A stretch of 64,000 nt of DNA from JAJYKC01 sp035545735. Its GTDB lineage: Bacteria > Acidobacteriota > Terriglobia > Bryobacterales > Bryobacteraceae. The translations under genes were made by a program, and so were the position numbers. Positions within the stretch are counted from its first letter, which is position 1; every line of letters starts with the position of its first letter. The notes under the pieces were generated by a model, which had not been told where the DNA came from, made no database searches, and saw only the letters and a program-made list of their open reading frames with translations. The stretch covers positions 62,001 through 126,000 of the forward strand of contig DASZXS010000019.1 of assembly GCA_035545735.1 (NCBI GenBank), in the 5' to 3' direction. Shown here piece by piece: positions 25,294-33,422 of this stretch.

Positions 25294-26814
25294 ATGCTTC
25301 TTTTACAGAATGGCTTGGTTTTCGACGGCTCGGGTAACCCCGCCGAGCCTGCGTCCCTGTGGATGGATGGCGACCGCATCGCCGCGCCCGCCGCGCCGCC
25401 GCCGGACTGCGAAGTAGTCAACTGCTCCGGCCTTGCCATCGCTCCCGGCTTCATCGATCTTCATAGCCACCTGGATCTTCAGGTGCTCGAGGATCGAACC
25501 GAAAAAGTCCGGCAGGGCGTCACCAGCGAAGTGGTCGGAAACTGCGGCTTTTCCCCCTTCCCTTTCGACGGAAATCCCGCGCGCTTGCAGGAATTCGCGT
25601 CCGGGATTCTGGGACGGCCGGACGGCTGGGGATGGAGCACGGCGGCCCAGTATCTCGACACGGTGGAAAAGTGCAGCACCAAAATGCACGTCTACCCTCT
25701 TGCGGGACACGGCAGCCTGCGCGTAGCGGTATCCGGGCAGCAGCAGCGTCCGCTCACCGGCGCGGAACTCGACAGGCTTTCCGGCATGCTCGACGATGCA
25801 CTCTCCGCCGGTTGCGCGGGATTCTCCACGGGACTGATGTACGCGCCTGGATCGAGCGCCGCTACCGGGGAGCTCGAACATCTTTGCCGCATCGTGGCCG
25901 CGAAAGGAAAACTTTACGCTACGCACATGCGCAGCTATGCGGCGGGACTGCTGGACGCGGTACGGGAACAGCTCCATCTGGCGCGGGCTACCGGCTGCCG
26001 CTTGCAAATTTCGCACTTACAGGCGGCCGGCAGAGGAAATTGGAATTTGCAACAGCGGGCGCTCGAAGAAATTGAAAATGCGCGCGCTGAAGGGATCGAC
26101 GTCGAATTCGATATCTATCCTTACCAATGCGGCAGCACGGTATTGACTCAGTGGCTGCCCGACTGGGCTCTTGCGGGCGGAAAAGGAGCCCTGCTCGATC
26201 GATTGCGCGCCCCTGGCACGCGCCACAGGATCGCCGGAGAAATGGATCGCTCGCGCGCGCAATTGTGGAGCGATATCACCCTCTCCGGCCTGTCTTCGGA
26301 AAAGAATGCCGGCCTGGTGGGGAAGACCATCGCCGCCGTGGCGGAGGAGCGCGGCGCCGGCCCGGCGGAAACCGCCCTCGACCTTCTTCTCGAAGAGGAA
26401 GCCGCGGTAAATGTGATTTCGTTCAATCAAAGCGAAGAAAATCTCCGCCAGCTCATCACGCACCCGCTCTGTTCGATCATCAGCGACGGATTCTACGTAA
26501 AGGGCAAAGCGCACCCGCGCCTCTACGGGACCTTTCCAGAACTGCTCGGGGCGGTAACGCGCGAACGCGGGTGGCTTTCGCTGCCCGAGTCGGTGCACAA
26601 GATCACCGGCAAGCCGGCCCAGCGTTTGAAACTCCGCGATCGCGGCCTGTTGAAGCCGGGCTACCTCGCGGATGTGACGATTTTTGATCCCGCGGCCGTC
26701 GCCAGCAATTCCACCTATGAAAATCCCGACCAAGTTCCACGTGGAATTGTAACCGTCATCAAGGACGGCCGCGTCGTCTACGGCTCTATTCCCCGCGGCG
26801 GCGCGGCCGCATGA
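25294..26814 (+). CDS. D-aminoacylase / N-acyl-D-amino-acid deacylase family amidohydrolase
   Basis: A 506-residue metal-dependent hydrolase. After the small beta-domain comes the metal motif GFIDLHSHLD, then QGVTSEVVGNCGFSPFP, typical of N-acyl-D-amino-acid deacylases, the histidine segments YATHMRS and LQISHLQAAG, and FDIYPYQCGST, another family signature. SDGFYVKGKAHPRLYGTFP near residue 405 carries the catalytic-type SDG and the family's HPR. It removes acyl groups from N-acylated D-amino acids or hydrolyses D-dipeptides. No signal peptide. It overlaps the MFS carrier by four bases (ATGA, 26811-26814), pointing to uptake and use of the same substrate. Confidence 0.88.
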   Translation: MLLLQNGLVFDGSGNPAEPASLWMDGDRIAAPAAPPPDCEVVNCSGLAIAPGFIDLHSHLDLQVLEDRTEKVRQGVTSEVVGNCGFSPFPFDGNPARLQEFASGILGRPDGWGWSTAAQYLDTVEKCSTKMHVYPLAGHGSLRVAVSGQQQRPLTGAELDRLSGMLDDALSAGCAGFSTGLMYAPGSSAATGELEHLCRIVAAKGKLYATHMRSYAAGLLDAVREQLHLARATGCRLQISHLQAAGRGNWNLQQRALEEIENARAEGIDVEFDIYPYQCGSTVLTQWLPDWALAGGKGALLDRLRAPGTRHRIAGEMDRSRAQLWSDITLSGLSSEKNAGLVGKTIAAVAEERGAGPAETALDLLLEEEAAVNVISFNQSEENLRQLITHPLCSIISDGFYVKGKAHPRLYGTFPELLGAVTRERGWLSLPESVHKITGKPAQRLKLRDRGLLKPGYLADVTIFDPAAVASNSTYENPDQVPRGIVTVIKDGRVVYGSIPRGGAAA

Positions 26815-28052
26815 ACCGCCGCTGGGTGATTCTTGCGCTCGTCTTTTTCGGCATCATCATCAGCTACATCGATCGCGGCAACCTCAGTATTGCCGCACCG
26901 TCGATGATGCGGGATTTTCGGATCACGCCCGCAACGATGGGGGTGCTTCTCTCGGCGTTCTTCTGGACCTACGCGGCCTTCCAGATCCCCGCGGGCGCCT
27001 TCGTCGATCGCTTTGGAATCCGCCGCACCTACGCCTTAGGCTTCATCGCATGGTCGCTCGCATCGGCCGCGGTCGCGGTAAGCCGCGGAGCCGGCGACGT
27101 GGTCGGCATGCGGCTGGTCCTTGGAATGGCCGAATCCATCGGCCCGCTGGCAAGCCTTTCCTTCATCCGCAGCAGCTTTTCGGGGAAGGAACAGGGACTG
27201 CCGACATCCATCTATATCGCGGGTCAGAATATCGGGCCCGCACTCGGCGCCCTGGCCGGCGCAATTCTCCTTGACCGGTTTGGCTGGCGCATGATGTTCG
27301 CAGTCACCGGACTGGGCGCGCTCATCTGGATTCCCTTCTGGCTCATTTATGCGCCCAAGGGGCGTTCCGCCGCGCAGCGCGCCGATGAGGAACCCGCCGC
27401 CGGGGACCAGCTATCGCCCGGGCGATTCTGGAGAATCCTGCTTTCCGACCGCCCCTTTTGGGCCATGTCGTTCAGCATCCTGCTGGCTTCGTACTACTGG
27501 TATTTCGTGCTCACCTGGGTGCCCGCATACCTGATCCTTTCGCGCGGATTTTCGACACTCCACATGGGCCGTGTTGTTTCCATCGCCCTGTTCACCATGG
27601 CTGGGGTGAATATCGCCGCCGGCGCGGCGGCGGACCGCATGGCTGCCCGCATTGGAGTATTTCGCGCGCGCCTTTTATTTGGCATCGCAGGCTATGCCGG
27701 CACGGCGAGCGTCTTATTGCTGTTGGTGCTGCGCGACCCCCGCTGGGTCCTTCCCATTCTTACTGTCTCGATGTGCGCCACGGGCATCGGCAATTCCAGC
27801 TTTTGGACCATGGCGCAGCATGTGCCGCCAAAGCACATGGTGGGAAGAACGATCGGCATCCTGAACACGCTCTCTCAGATTGCCGGCGCCGCCGCGCCGA
27901 TTCTCACAGGCTGGATTCTCGGACCGGAAAAACACTTTGGGCCGGCCATTCTGGTGGCGGGAATATGTCCGGTTGCCGCGGCAATTTGTTTGATGGCCGC
28001 GGGCCACCAGGGACTCGACCGGACGAAATCCAGATTGGCGCAAGCCTCGTAA
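26811..28052 (+). CDS. MFS transporter, anion:cation symporter (ACS) type
   Basis: A 413-residue protein with 12 predicted membrane helices in two halves joined by a cytoplasmic loop near residues 180-205. YIDRGNLSIAAP in helix 1 and VDRFGIRRTYALG between helices 2 and 3 match the ACS subfamily (hexuronate, glucarate, phthalate carriers). Coupling to the D-aminoacylase by an ATGA overlap suggests that it imports an N-acyl amino acid or related organic anion. Substrate is inference from context. Confidence 0.85.
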   Translation: MNRRWVILALVFFGIIISYIDRGNLSIAAPSMMRDFRITPATMGVLLSAFFWTYAAFQIPAGAFVDRFGIRRTYALGFIAWSLASAAVAVSRGAGDVVGMRLVLGMAESIGPLASLSFIRSSFSGKEQGLPTSIYIAGQNIGPALGALAGAILLDRFGWRMMFAVTGLGALIWIPFWLIYAPKGRSAAQRADEEPAAGDQLSPGRFWRILLSDRPFWAMSFSILLASYYWYFVLTWVPAYLILSRGFSTLHMGRVVSIALFTMAGVNIAAGAAADRMAARIGVFRARLLFGIAGYAGTASVLLLLVLRDPRWVLPILTVSMCATGIGNSSFWTMAQHVPPKHMVGRTIGILNTLSQIAGAAAPILTGWILGPEKHFGPAILVAGICPVAAAICLMAAGHQGLDRTKSRLAQAS

Positions 28053-28145
28053 CGCGATACTCTTGAGAAACGGCCGGAAAGGATGCGTGCCGTGCTCTCC
28101 GCCGGCCTGGCGGGAAAACGAAAAAGCAACGGCAAAGGGACTGTC

Positions 28146-29549
28146 ATGACGCGTCGGGAAATTCTACAGGTATCGGCCGCAACCGGCTTAGGGCTCCTTT
28201 CCTCGCCGCTGCCGGCAGCGGCAAAGCGGAAAAAGGTAGTGGTGGCCGGAGGCGGCATCGCCGGGCTTTCTTGCGCTTATGAACTCACGCGCCACGGGCA
28301 TGATGTTACCGTTCTCGAAGCGTCGGGACGCGTGGGAGGCCACGTCAAAACCGTCCGCGACGACCTCGCCGACGGCCTGTATGTCGATGCCGGCGCGGAA
28401 CAGTTCACCAAGCCGGGCTACGACCTTTATTGGTCCTATGTTCGCGAATTCAATCTCCCCTACATGCAGGATCACCGCCGGGAACACATGCTCCGGCGGA
28501 TCGACGACCGCCTCTATTCCGAAGAAGATCTCGCCAACCCCAAGGTGCTCGCCAAGCTTGGCTTTAATCAGAAGGAAATTCAATATCTCTCGAAGCACGC
28601 CTGGTGGGAACTGCCGCATCTTTATCTCGATAAGTATGCGGACGCAATTCATGACGAATATAAACCCTTTGACGCGGGGCTGAACCATCTGGATGAACTG
28701 ACGGCAAGCCAGCTTTTGCAGAAGGACGGCGCTTCGAGCGCGGCAGTCCGCTTTGCCGGCGGCGACAATTCCGCGCTGCGCAGCGTGTGGCACACGGCCA
28801 TTCTGAATCTCCGGGGAGTCCCGTTATTCCCGGTTCAGGTTTTTCGCCTGATCGGCGGCAACAGCCTGCTGCCGGAGACTTTTGCGCGGAAACTGGGCGA
28901 TCGGGTGCATCTCGGCTGCCCGGTGACAGCCATCCGCCACAGCCCGAACGAGGTGACGGTGAGTTATCGTCAATACCGGGAAACAAAGCAGATCTCCGCC
29001 GACTACCTGGTCTGCTGCATGTCGGCCGTAATGCTCCGTCAGATTCCCGTTACGCCTCATTTCCCCGAGCCGAAGCGGTGGGCCATTGAAAACGTAGCCT
29101 ATTATTCGGCTACGCGTCCCGTGTTCCAATCCCGCACCAAGTTCTGGCGTGAGCAGAAAAAAAGCGTCAACATAGAATTCTCGAAATCGACACTGGCGCA
29201 TTGCTGGTCGATGGCCGACGATGTGCAGACGTCGCGCGGACTGATTACCGGGACTGCGATTCCAGGCGTTTCCGCGGACGCGGCGCTCAAGACATTTCGG
29301 GATTTTTATCCTGGCGGCGCCGACACCATTGAGAGCGCGTCCATCATCGACTGGTCGAAAGATCCCTGGTCCATGGCCTGTGAGACACTTGGGCGCAAGC
29401 CGGGTGAAGTAGGAAAATTCTGGCCCGTTCTGGCCGAACCTCAGGGCCGGATTCATTTCGCGGGAGCCTATTGCGATAACCTCGAGTGGGGTCAGGAAGC
29501 CGCCACCCGTTCGGCGAATCGAGTCGCCCGCGCCATTCACGAGGCGTAG
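28146..29549 (+). CDS. Exported FAD-dependent amine oxidase family protein
   Basis: A 467-residue flavoprotein. A Tat-like signal (MTRREILQVSAATGLGLLSSPLPAAA) precedes the FAD motif VVVAGGGIAGLSCAYELTRHGHDVTVLEASGRVGGHVKT, and the family's C-terminal FAD contact RIHFAGAYCDNLEWGQEAATRSANRVA is present. Members oxidise amines or amino acids, or act as desaturases. ATG 28146 follows AAAGGGA; a frame from 28083 is rejected because it would push the Tat signal inside the chain. Same direction and close to the D-aminoacylase and the carrier, so oxidation of a released amine is possible but unproven. Confidence 0.85.
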   Translation: MTRREILQVSAATGLGLLSSPLPAAAKRKKVVVAGGGIAGLSCAYELTRHGHDVTVLEASGRVGGHVKTVRDDLADGLYVDAGAEQFTKPGYDLYWSYVREFNLPYMQDHRREHMLRRIDDRLYSEEDLANPKVLAKLGFNQKEIQYLSKHAWWELPHLYLDKYADAIHDEYKPFDAGLNHLDELTASQLLQKDGASSAAVRFAGGDNSALRSVWHTAILNLRGVPLFPVQVFRLIGGNSLLPETFARKLGDRVHLGCPVTAIRHSPNEVTVSYRQYRETKQISADYLVCCMSAVMLRQIPVTPHFPEPKRWAIENVAYYSATRPVFQSRTKFWREQKKSVNIEFSKSTLAHCWSMADDVQTSRGLITGTAIPGVSADAALKTFRDFYPGGADTIESASIIDWSKDPWSMACETLGRKPGEVGKFWPVLAEPQGRIHFAGAYCDNLEWGQEAATRSANRVARAIHEA

Positions 29550-29582
29550 TAGCGCGGTGATCGCGCTGAAAACCGCTGCCCC

Positions 29583-29864
29583 CTACCGCGCTGCCAGCAG
29601 CAGGTCGGCCGCATGTCTATATTGCGTCGAGCAGACCGAATAACGCCGCGTCCGTTCCCCGCCCTCGCTCTCCCATCCGTCCGGGAATGGCTGCCCCACT
29701 TGAACTTCGATGCCGTTTGCCAGCAAGGCTGCTAGACGCCCGATCGACAGCAAATCACTCTCGCAGAAACCGACCGTCTTCGGACTCCGTCGATGATGCA
29801 TCCGCGCCCGGTTCCGTCCCAGCACAGATACGGTATTTTTTACTCTCATTTTCGCAATTTGCAC
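29583..29864 (-). CDS. Possible small protein of unknown function (93 residues)
   Basis: GTG at 29864 is preceded by GGAG about 8 bases upstream, a good ribosome site for an intergenic frame. The protein starts MQIAKMRVKNTVSVLGRNRAR and has a basic N-terminus and a mixed C-terminal half (VCSTQYRHAADLLLA). No signal peptide, membrane helix or family is recognised; the arrangement faintly recalls a truncated PilZ domain. The overlapping plus-strand frame (29687-29965) has no ribosome site and low-complexity composition. Confidence 0.3.
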   Translation of the reverse strand: MQIAKMRVKNTVSVLGRNRARMHHRRSPKTVGFCESDLLSIGRLAALLANGIEVQVGQPFPDGWESEGGERTRRYSVCSTQYRHAADLLLAAR

Positions 29865-30040
29865 TGTCTTTCTCCATTTTCCACCGGCTACCTTTCCCTG
29901 CGATACCGGATTTCACGAATTATATAAATAATAAGCCACTATTACGCCCGGGAAAAGATATCTAAAATACTATTCGTACCGCGGTCCGGCGGACCGCCCT
30001 TACCGCCCGCGCTGAGCCCTCGTGCCAATGTGAAAGAATC

Positions 30041-30049
30041 AAGAAGGAG
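30041..30049 (+). promoter_or_regulatory. Ribosome binding site of the iron-sulfur subunit gene
   Basis: AAGAAGGAG lies 8 bases before the ATG at 30058, one of the best ribosome sites in the window. Confidence 0.6.
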
Positions 30050-30057
30050 CGTGGTAA

Positions 30058-30516
30058 ATGGAACTTTCGATCAACCAGCGGAAGTATCGTCTGCCGGATG
30101 CGCCGGATCGAATGCTGTTGTGGGTGCTGCGCGATGAACTCGGCCTCATCGGGACGAAATACGGGTGTGGGGAGGGACAGTGCGGAGCCTGCACGGTGCT
30201 CCTGAACGGCGAACCCGTGCGCTCCTGCCTCACGCCGCTCGCGGCGGCGAAGGAAAAATCGATCACCACCATCGAGGGACTCGAAAGAAACGGGAACTTG
30301 CATCCCCTTCAGGAGGCCTTCCTGAAAGTGGACGCCATGCAGTGCGGCTACTGTACCAGCGGCATGATCCTGGCGAGCGCCGGGCTCTTGAGCCGCAATC
30401 CTCGTCCGAGCGAACCGGAAATTGCGGCCGCCCTCGAAGGAAACGTGTGCCGGTGCGGCGCTCATCCGCGCATTATCGAAGCGGTCCGTTTGGCCGCTAA
30501 TGGGGGCGTGAGATGA
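30058..30516 (+). CDS. Small [2Fe-2S] subunit of a xanthine-dehydrogenase-family molybdenum hydroxylase (IorA-like)
   Basis: A 152-residue protein with both iron-sulfur clusters of the family: the plant-type ferredoxin motif YGCGEGQCGACTVLLNGEPVRSC and the C-terminal cluster motif MQCGYCTSG followed by NVCRCGAHPRI. Such subunits pass electrons from the molybdenum centre to an external acceptor; without an FAD subunit the arrangement matches isoquinoline 1-oxidoreductase-type enzymes that feed the respiratory chain. No signal peptide: if the enzyme is periplasmic, this subunit must travel with the Tat-signal-bearing large subunit. It overlaps the large-subunit gene by ATGA (30513-30516). Confidence 0.92.
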   Translation: MELSINQRKYRLPDAPDRMLLWVLRDELGLIGTKYGCGEGQCGACTVLLNGEPVRSCLTPLAAAKEKSITTIEGLERNGNLHPLQEAFLKVDAMQCGYCTSGMILASAGLLSRNPRPSEPEIAAALEGNVCRCGAHPRIIEAVRLAANGGVR

Positions 30517-32597
30517 CGGGCCTGGAGCCGGAACGATACGAGCTATCGTCGGCTGCCGCCTATGACTTCAAACCCGGCCGGCGCGAATTTTTCCAGCGAG
30601 TGGGCGGAGGCATTCTCATTGCCCTCACGCTCAGGAACGCGGAGGCGTACCAGGAATCCGGCCACACGCGCCGCGACGAAGGAAACGAGATGCCGCGCAC
30701 CGTGGGCGCATGGCTGCACATCGACGAGAGCGGCGGCATTACGGTTTATACCGGCAAGGTCGAAGTGGGGCAGAATATTCGGACATCTCTGGCGCAGGCG
30801 GTCGCCGAGGAACTGCGCACGCCGGTTTCCACGATACGAATGGTGATGGGCGACACCAGCCTCACCCCCTTCGACCGGGGTACGTTCGGCAGCCTCAGCA
30901 CTCCGCAGATGGCCCCGCAATTGCACCGCGCGGCGGCTGCGGCGAGAAAACTTCTGCAGGAACTGGCGGCGGAGCGGTGGCTGGCAAAGCCGGAAGAACT
31001 CGTCGTGGAAGACGGCAAGGTCACGGACCCGGCGGCCGGGCGCAGCCTCGGATTTGGCGAACTCACGAAAGGGCGGAATCTGTCCCAAACGATCGCTGGT
31101 CCAGTGGTGACGCCGCCCTCCGCCTGGAAGATCGCCGGGCAGGCGTTCACCAAGGTAAATGCGCGCGATATCGTCACCGGAAAACACGAATACCCATCGG
31201 ATATTCGCCGTCCCGGAATGTTATATGGAAAAATACTCAGGCCGGCGGCGTTCGGGGCGACGCTCGTGTCCCTGGACGCCGGCGCCGCGAAGGCCATGCC
31301 CGGCGTGACTGTGGTTCACGACGGCGATTTTGCCGGGGTGGTCGCGCCGGATGAGATTTCCGCCGAAAAGGCGCTGGGCGCGCTTCGCGCGACATGGAAA
31401 ACCACTCCACAGCCTTCTTCGAAAGACCTGCTACGCATCCTGCGGCCGGGCCCGGCACTCCGGAGAAGCGCTCCCACCGCGCCCGGAGAAAAATTGGTGG
31501 AGGCGACCTACACGGTCGCTTGGATTGCGCACACTCCGCTGGAACCCCGGGCAGCCGTCGCGGAATGGAACAACGGCAACCTGACGGTGTGGACCGGCAC
31601 CCAGCGGCCGTTTGGCGTGAGGGAAGAACTGGCAAACGCATTCCACCTCCCCGAGGCACGGATTCGCGTGCTGATGCCCGACACCGGTTCGGCATATGGC
31701 GGGAAGCACACCGGCGAGGCTGCGGTGGAAGCCGCCCGCTTGTCCCAAGCCGCCGGCAAACCCGTCAAACTGGTCTGGACCCGGGAAGAAGAATTCACCT
31801 GGGCATATTTCCGCCCGGGCGGCGTAATCGATGTATCGGCCTCGATTGACCGGGACGGATTGCTCACAAACTGGGAATTTCACAACTACAATTCCGGCAG
31901 TTCGGGCATCGAAACGCCTTATGCCGTGACGTCCAAAAAAATTGAATTTCACCCGGTCAATTCGCCTTTGCGGCAGGGCTCGTACCGCGGACTGGCGTCA
32001 ACGGCGAATAATTTCGCGCGCGAAGTTCACATCGACGAACTGGCCCGGGCCGCCGGACTGGGGCCGCTCGAATTCCGCCGCAAGAATCTCAAAAACCAGC
32101 GTCTGCTGGCCGTTCTCAATGCGGCGGCGGAGCGCTTTGGATGGGGCGGCGGGAAGCAGGCGGATGAGGGGCACGGCATTGCCTGTGGGGTGGAGAAGGG
32201 CGGCTATACGGCGGTCTGCGCGAGCGTCCGCAAGGATGCCCGGCGCGGGGTTCGTGTCGAGCGCATGGTGACCGCCTTCGAATGCGGCGCAATTGTGAAT
32301 CCGGACGGGCTGAAGAATCAGGTCGAGGGCGCGGCGATTATGGCGCTCGGCGGGGCGTTGTTCGAAGCAATCGAATTCGATAACGGAAAAATCCTCAACC
32401 CGCGCCTCTCCGCATACCGGGTTCCGAGATTCTCGGATGTGCCGCCGATCGATGTGGTGTTGGTGAACCGCAGCGATCTTCCATCGTCCGGCGCGGGCGA
32501 AACGCCGATCATGGCTGTCGCTCCCGCTATTTCGAATGCGATTTTCGACGCAACGGGCACCAGGCACAGAGACCTGCCCATGCGTCCCTTCGCCTGA
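30513..32597 (+). CDS. Large molybdopterin-binding subunit of the same hydroxylase (IorB-like)
   Basis: A 694-residue protein. Residues 22-40 (GRREFFQRVGGGILIALTL) form a Tat-like signal-anchor with the twin arginines at 23-24, about 20 residues in from the start. The rest follows the aldehyde oxidase/xanthine dehydrogenase fold: VEVGQNIRTSLAQAVAEEL, LRPAAFGATLVSLD, ATYTVAWIAHTPLEPRAAVAEW, and close to the end SGAGETPIMAVAPAI, whose Glu663 corresponds to the catalytic glutamate. It hydroxylates an N-heterocycle or oxidises an aldehyde using water. At about 694 residues it is a usual length for this subfamily. The SDR gene starts 9 bases downstream. Confidence 0.9.
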   Translation: MTGLEPERYELSSAAAYDFKPGRREFFQRVGGGILIALTLRNAEAYQESGHTRRDEGNEMPRTVGAWLHIDESGGITVYTGKVEVGQNIRTSLAQAVAEELRTPVSTIRMVMGDTSLTPFDRGTFGSLSTPQMAPQLHRAAAAARKLLQELAAERWLAKPEELVVEDGKVTDPAAGRSLGFGELTKGRNLSQTIAGPVVTPPSAWKIAGQAFTKVNARDIVTGKHEYPSDIRRPGMLYGKILRPAAFGATLVSLDAGAAKAMPGVTVVHDGDFAGVVAPDEISAEKALGALRATWKTTPQPSSKDLLRILRPGPALRRSAPTAPGEKLVEATYTVAWIAHTPLEPRAAVAEWNNGNLTVWTGTQRPFGVREELANAFHLPEARIRVLMPDTGSAYGGKHTGEAAVEAARLSQAAGKPVKLVWTREEEFTWAYFRPGGVIDVSASIDRDGLLTNWEFHNYNSGSSGIETPYAVTSKKIEFHPVNSPLRQGSYRGLASTANNFAREVHIDELARAAGLGPLEFRRKNLKNQRLLAVLNAAAERFGWGGGKQADEGHGIACGVEKGGYTAVCASVRKDARRGVRVERMVTAFECGAIVNPDGLKNQVEGAAIMALGGALFEAIEFDNGKILNPRLSAYRVPRFSDVPPIDVVLVNRSDLPSSGAGETPIMAVAPAISNAIFDATGTRHRDLPMRPFA

Positions 32598-32605
32598 TAG
32601 GAACA

Positions 32606-33406
32606 ATGAACCCGCTACAACTGGATTTTAAGGATAAAAGCGCCGTCGTTACCGGCGGATCGAATGGAATTGGGCTCGCGATTTCTCGCGCGCTGGCCGG
32701 ATCGGGAGCCTCGGTTTCCATCTTCGACCTCCCCGCGGAAAAACCGGCGGAGGCCGCTCGGGCCCTGGGCGGCCGCGGCTTTGAGGTGGACGTTACGGAT
32801 TGGAAAACCATCGACCGGGCTTTTGCCGCCGCCGGTGATCCCAGCATCGTGGTGGTGAACGCCGGCATCGGCGAAACCAGCCCTTTCTGCGAAACCAGCG
32901 CCGACCTCTGGAACCGCACCATCGCGGTCAATCTGGCGGGCGCGTTCCATACCATGCAGGCCGCCGGACAATGCATGAAGCGCGGAAAGGGCGGCGCGAT
33001 CGTGGTCGTCGCCTCCACGAATTCTTTCGACGGAGAAGCGAACCTCGCCGCGTACAACGCAAGCAAGGCCGGACTTCTCGGACTGATTCACACGGCCGCG
33101 AACGAACTGGGGCAATATGGCATTCGCGTCAATGGCGTATGCCCGGGCCTGATCCGTACGCGCCTGACCGCGGGACACTTTGCCGATCCCGCCATTCTAT
33201 CGGGTTACTTCCGCCACATACCGCTGGGGCGAGGCGGCGAACCAGAGGAGGTCGCGCGTACCGTTGCGTTTCTCGCTTCGGACCTTGCTTCCTACATCAC
33301 CGGCGCGACCATCTTCGTGGACGGCGGGCAAATGGCCTCGAAGTTCGGCGTCTGGACCGAAGCCGAAGCGGACTTCGACGGTCAGCGCTGGATTCGCAAG
33401 GGCTGA
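32606..33406 (+). CDS. SDR family oxidoreductase
   Basis: A 266-residue short-chain dehydrogenase. Nucleotide motif AVVTGGSNGIGLAISRAL (about residues 13-30), NAGIG after the fourth strand, the catalytic Ser region VVVASTNS, Tyr/Lys in LAAYNASKAGLLGL, and the late VNGVCPGLIRT and GATIFVDGG. Acts as an NAD(P)-dependent alcohol/ketone oxidoreductase. Closely downstream of the molybdenum hydroxylase and on the same strand, so it may act on the same pathway. Confidence 0.9.
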   Translation: MNPLQLDFKDKSAVVTGGSNGIGLAISRALAGSGASVSIFDLPAEKPAEAARALGGRGFEVDVTDWKTIDRAFAAAGDPSIVVVNAGIGETSPFCETSADLWNRTIAVNLAGAFHTMQAAGQCMKRGKGGAIVVVASTNSFDGEANLAAYNASKAGLLGLIHTAANELGQYGIRVNGVCPGLIRTRLTAGHFADPAILSGYFRHIPLGRGGEPEEVARTVAFLASDLASYITGATIFVDGGQMASKFGVWTEAEADFDGQRWIRKG

Positions 33407-33422
33407 AACGCCGGCGCCCCCT

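Larger units (their letters stand above)
29550..30057. other. Intergenic region, 508 bases, with one doubtful small minus-strand gene
   Basis: An inverted repeat AGCGCG-GTGAT-CGCGCT at 29551-29567 follows the amine oxidase, without a T-run, so it is at best a weak terminator. The middle holds the possible small gene described at 29583-29864. The last 130 bases are A/T-rich (around 29915-29970) and probably carry the promoter of the molybdenum hydroxylase operon; I cannot point to a convincing -35/-10 pair. Confidence 0.5.

Noticed and set aside
29687..29965. Plus-strand frame in the 508-base gap
   Set aside because: No ribosome site, low-complexity composition and overlap with the better supported minus-strand candidate.
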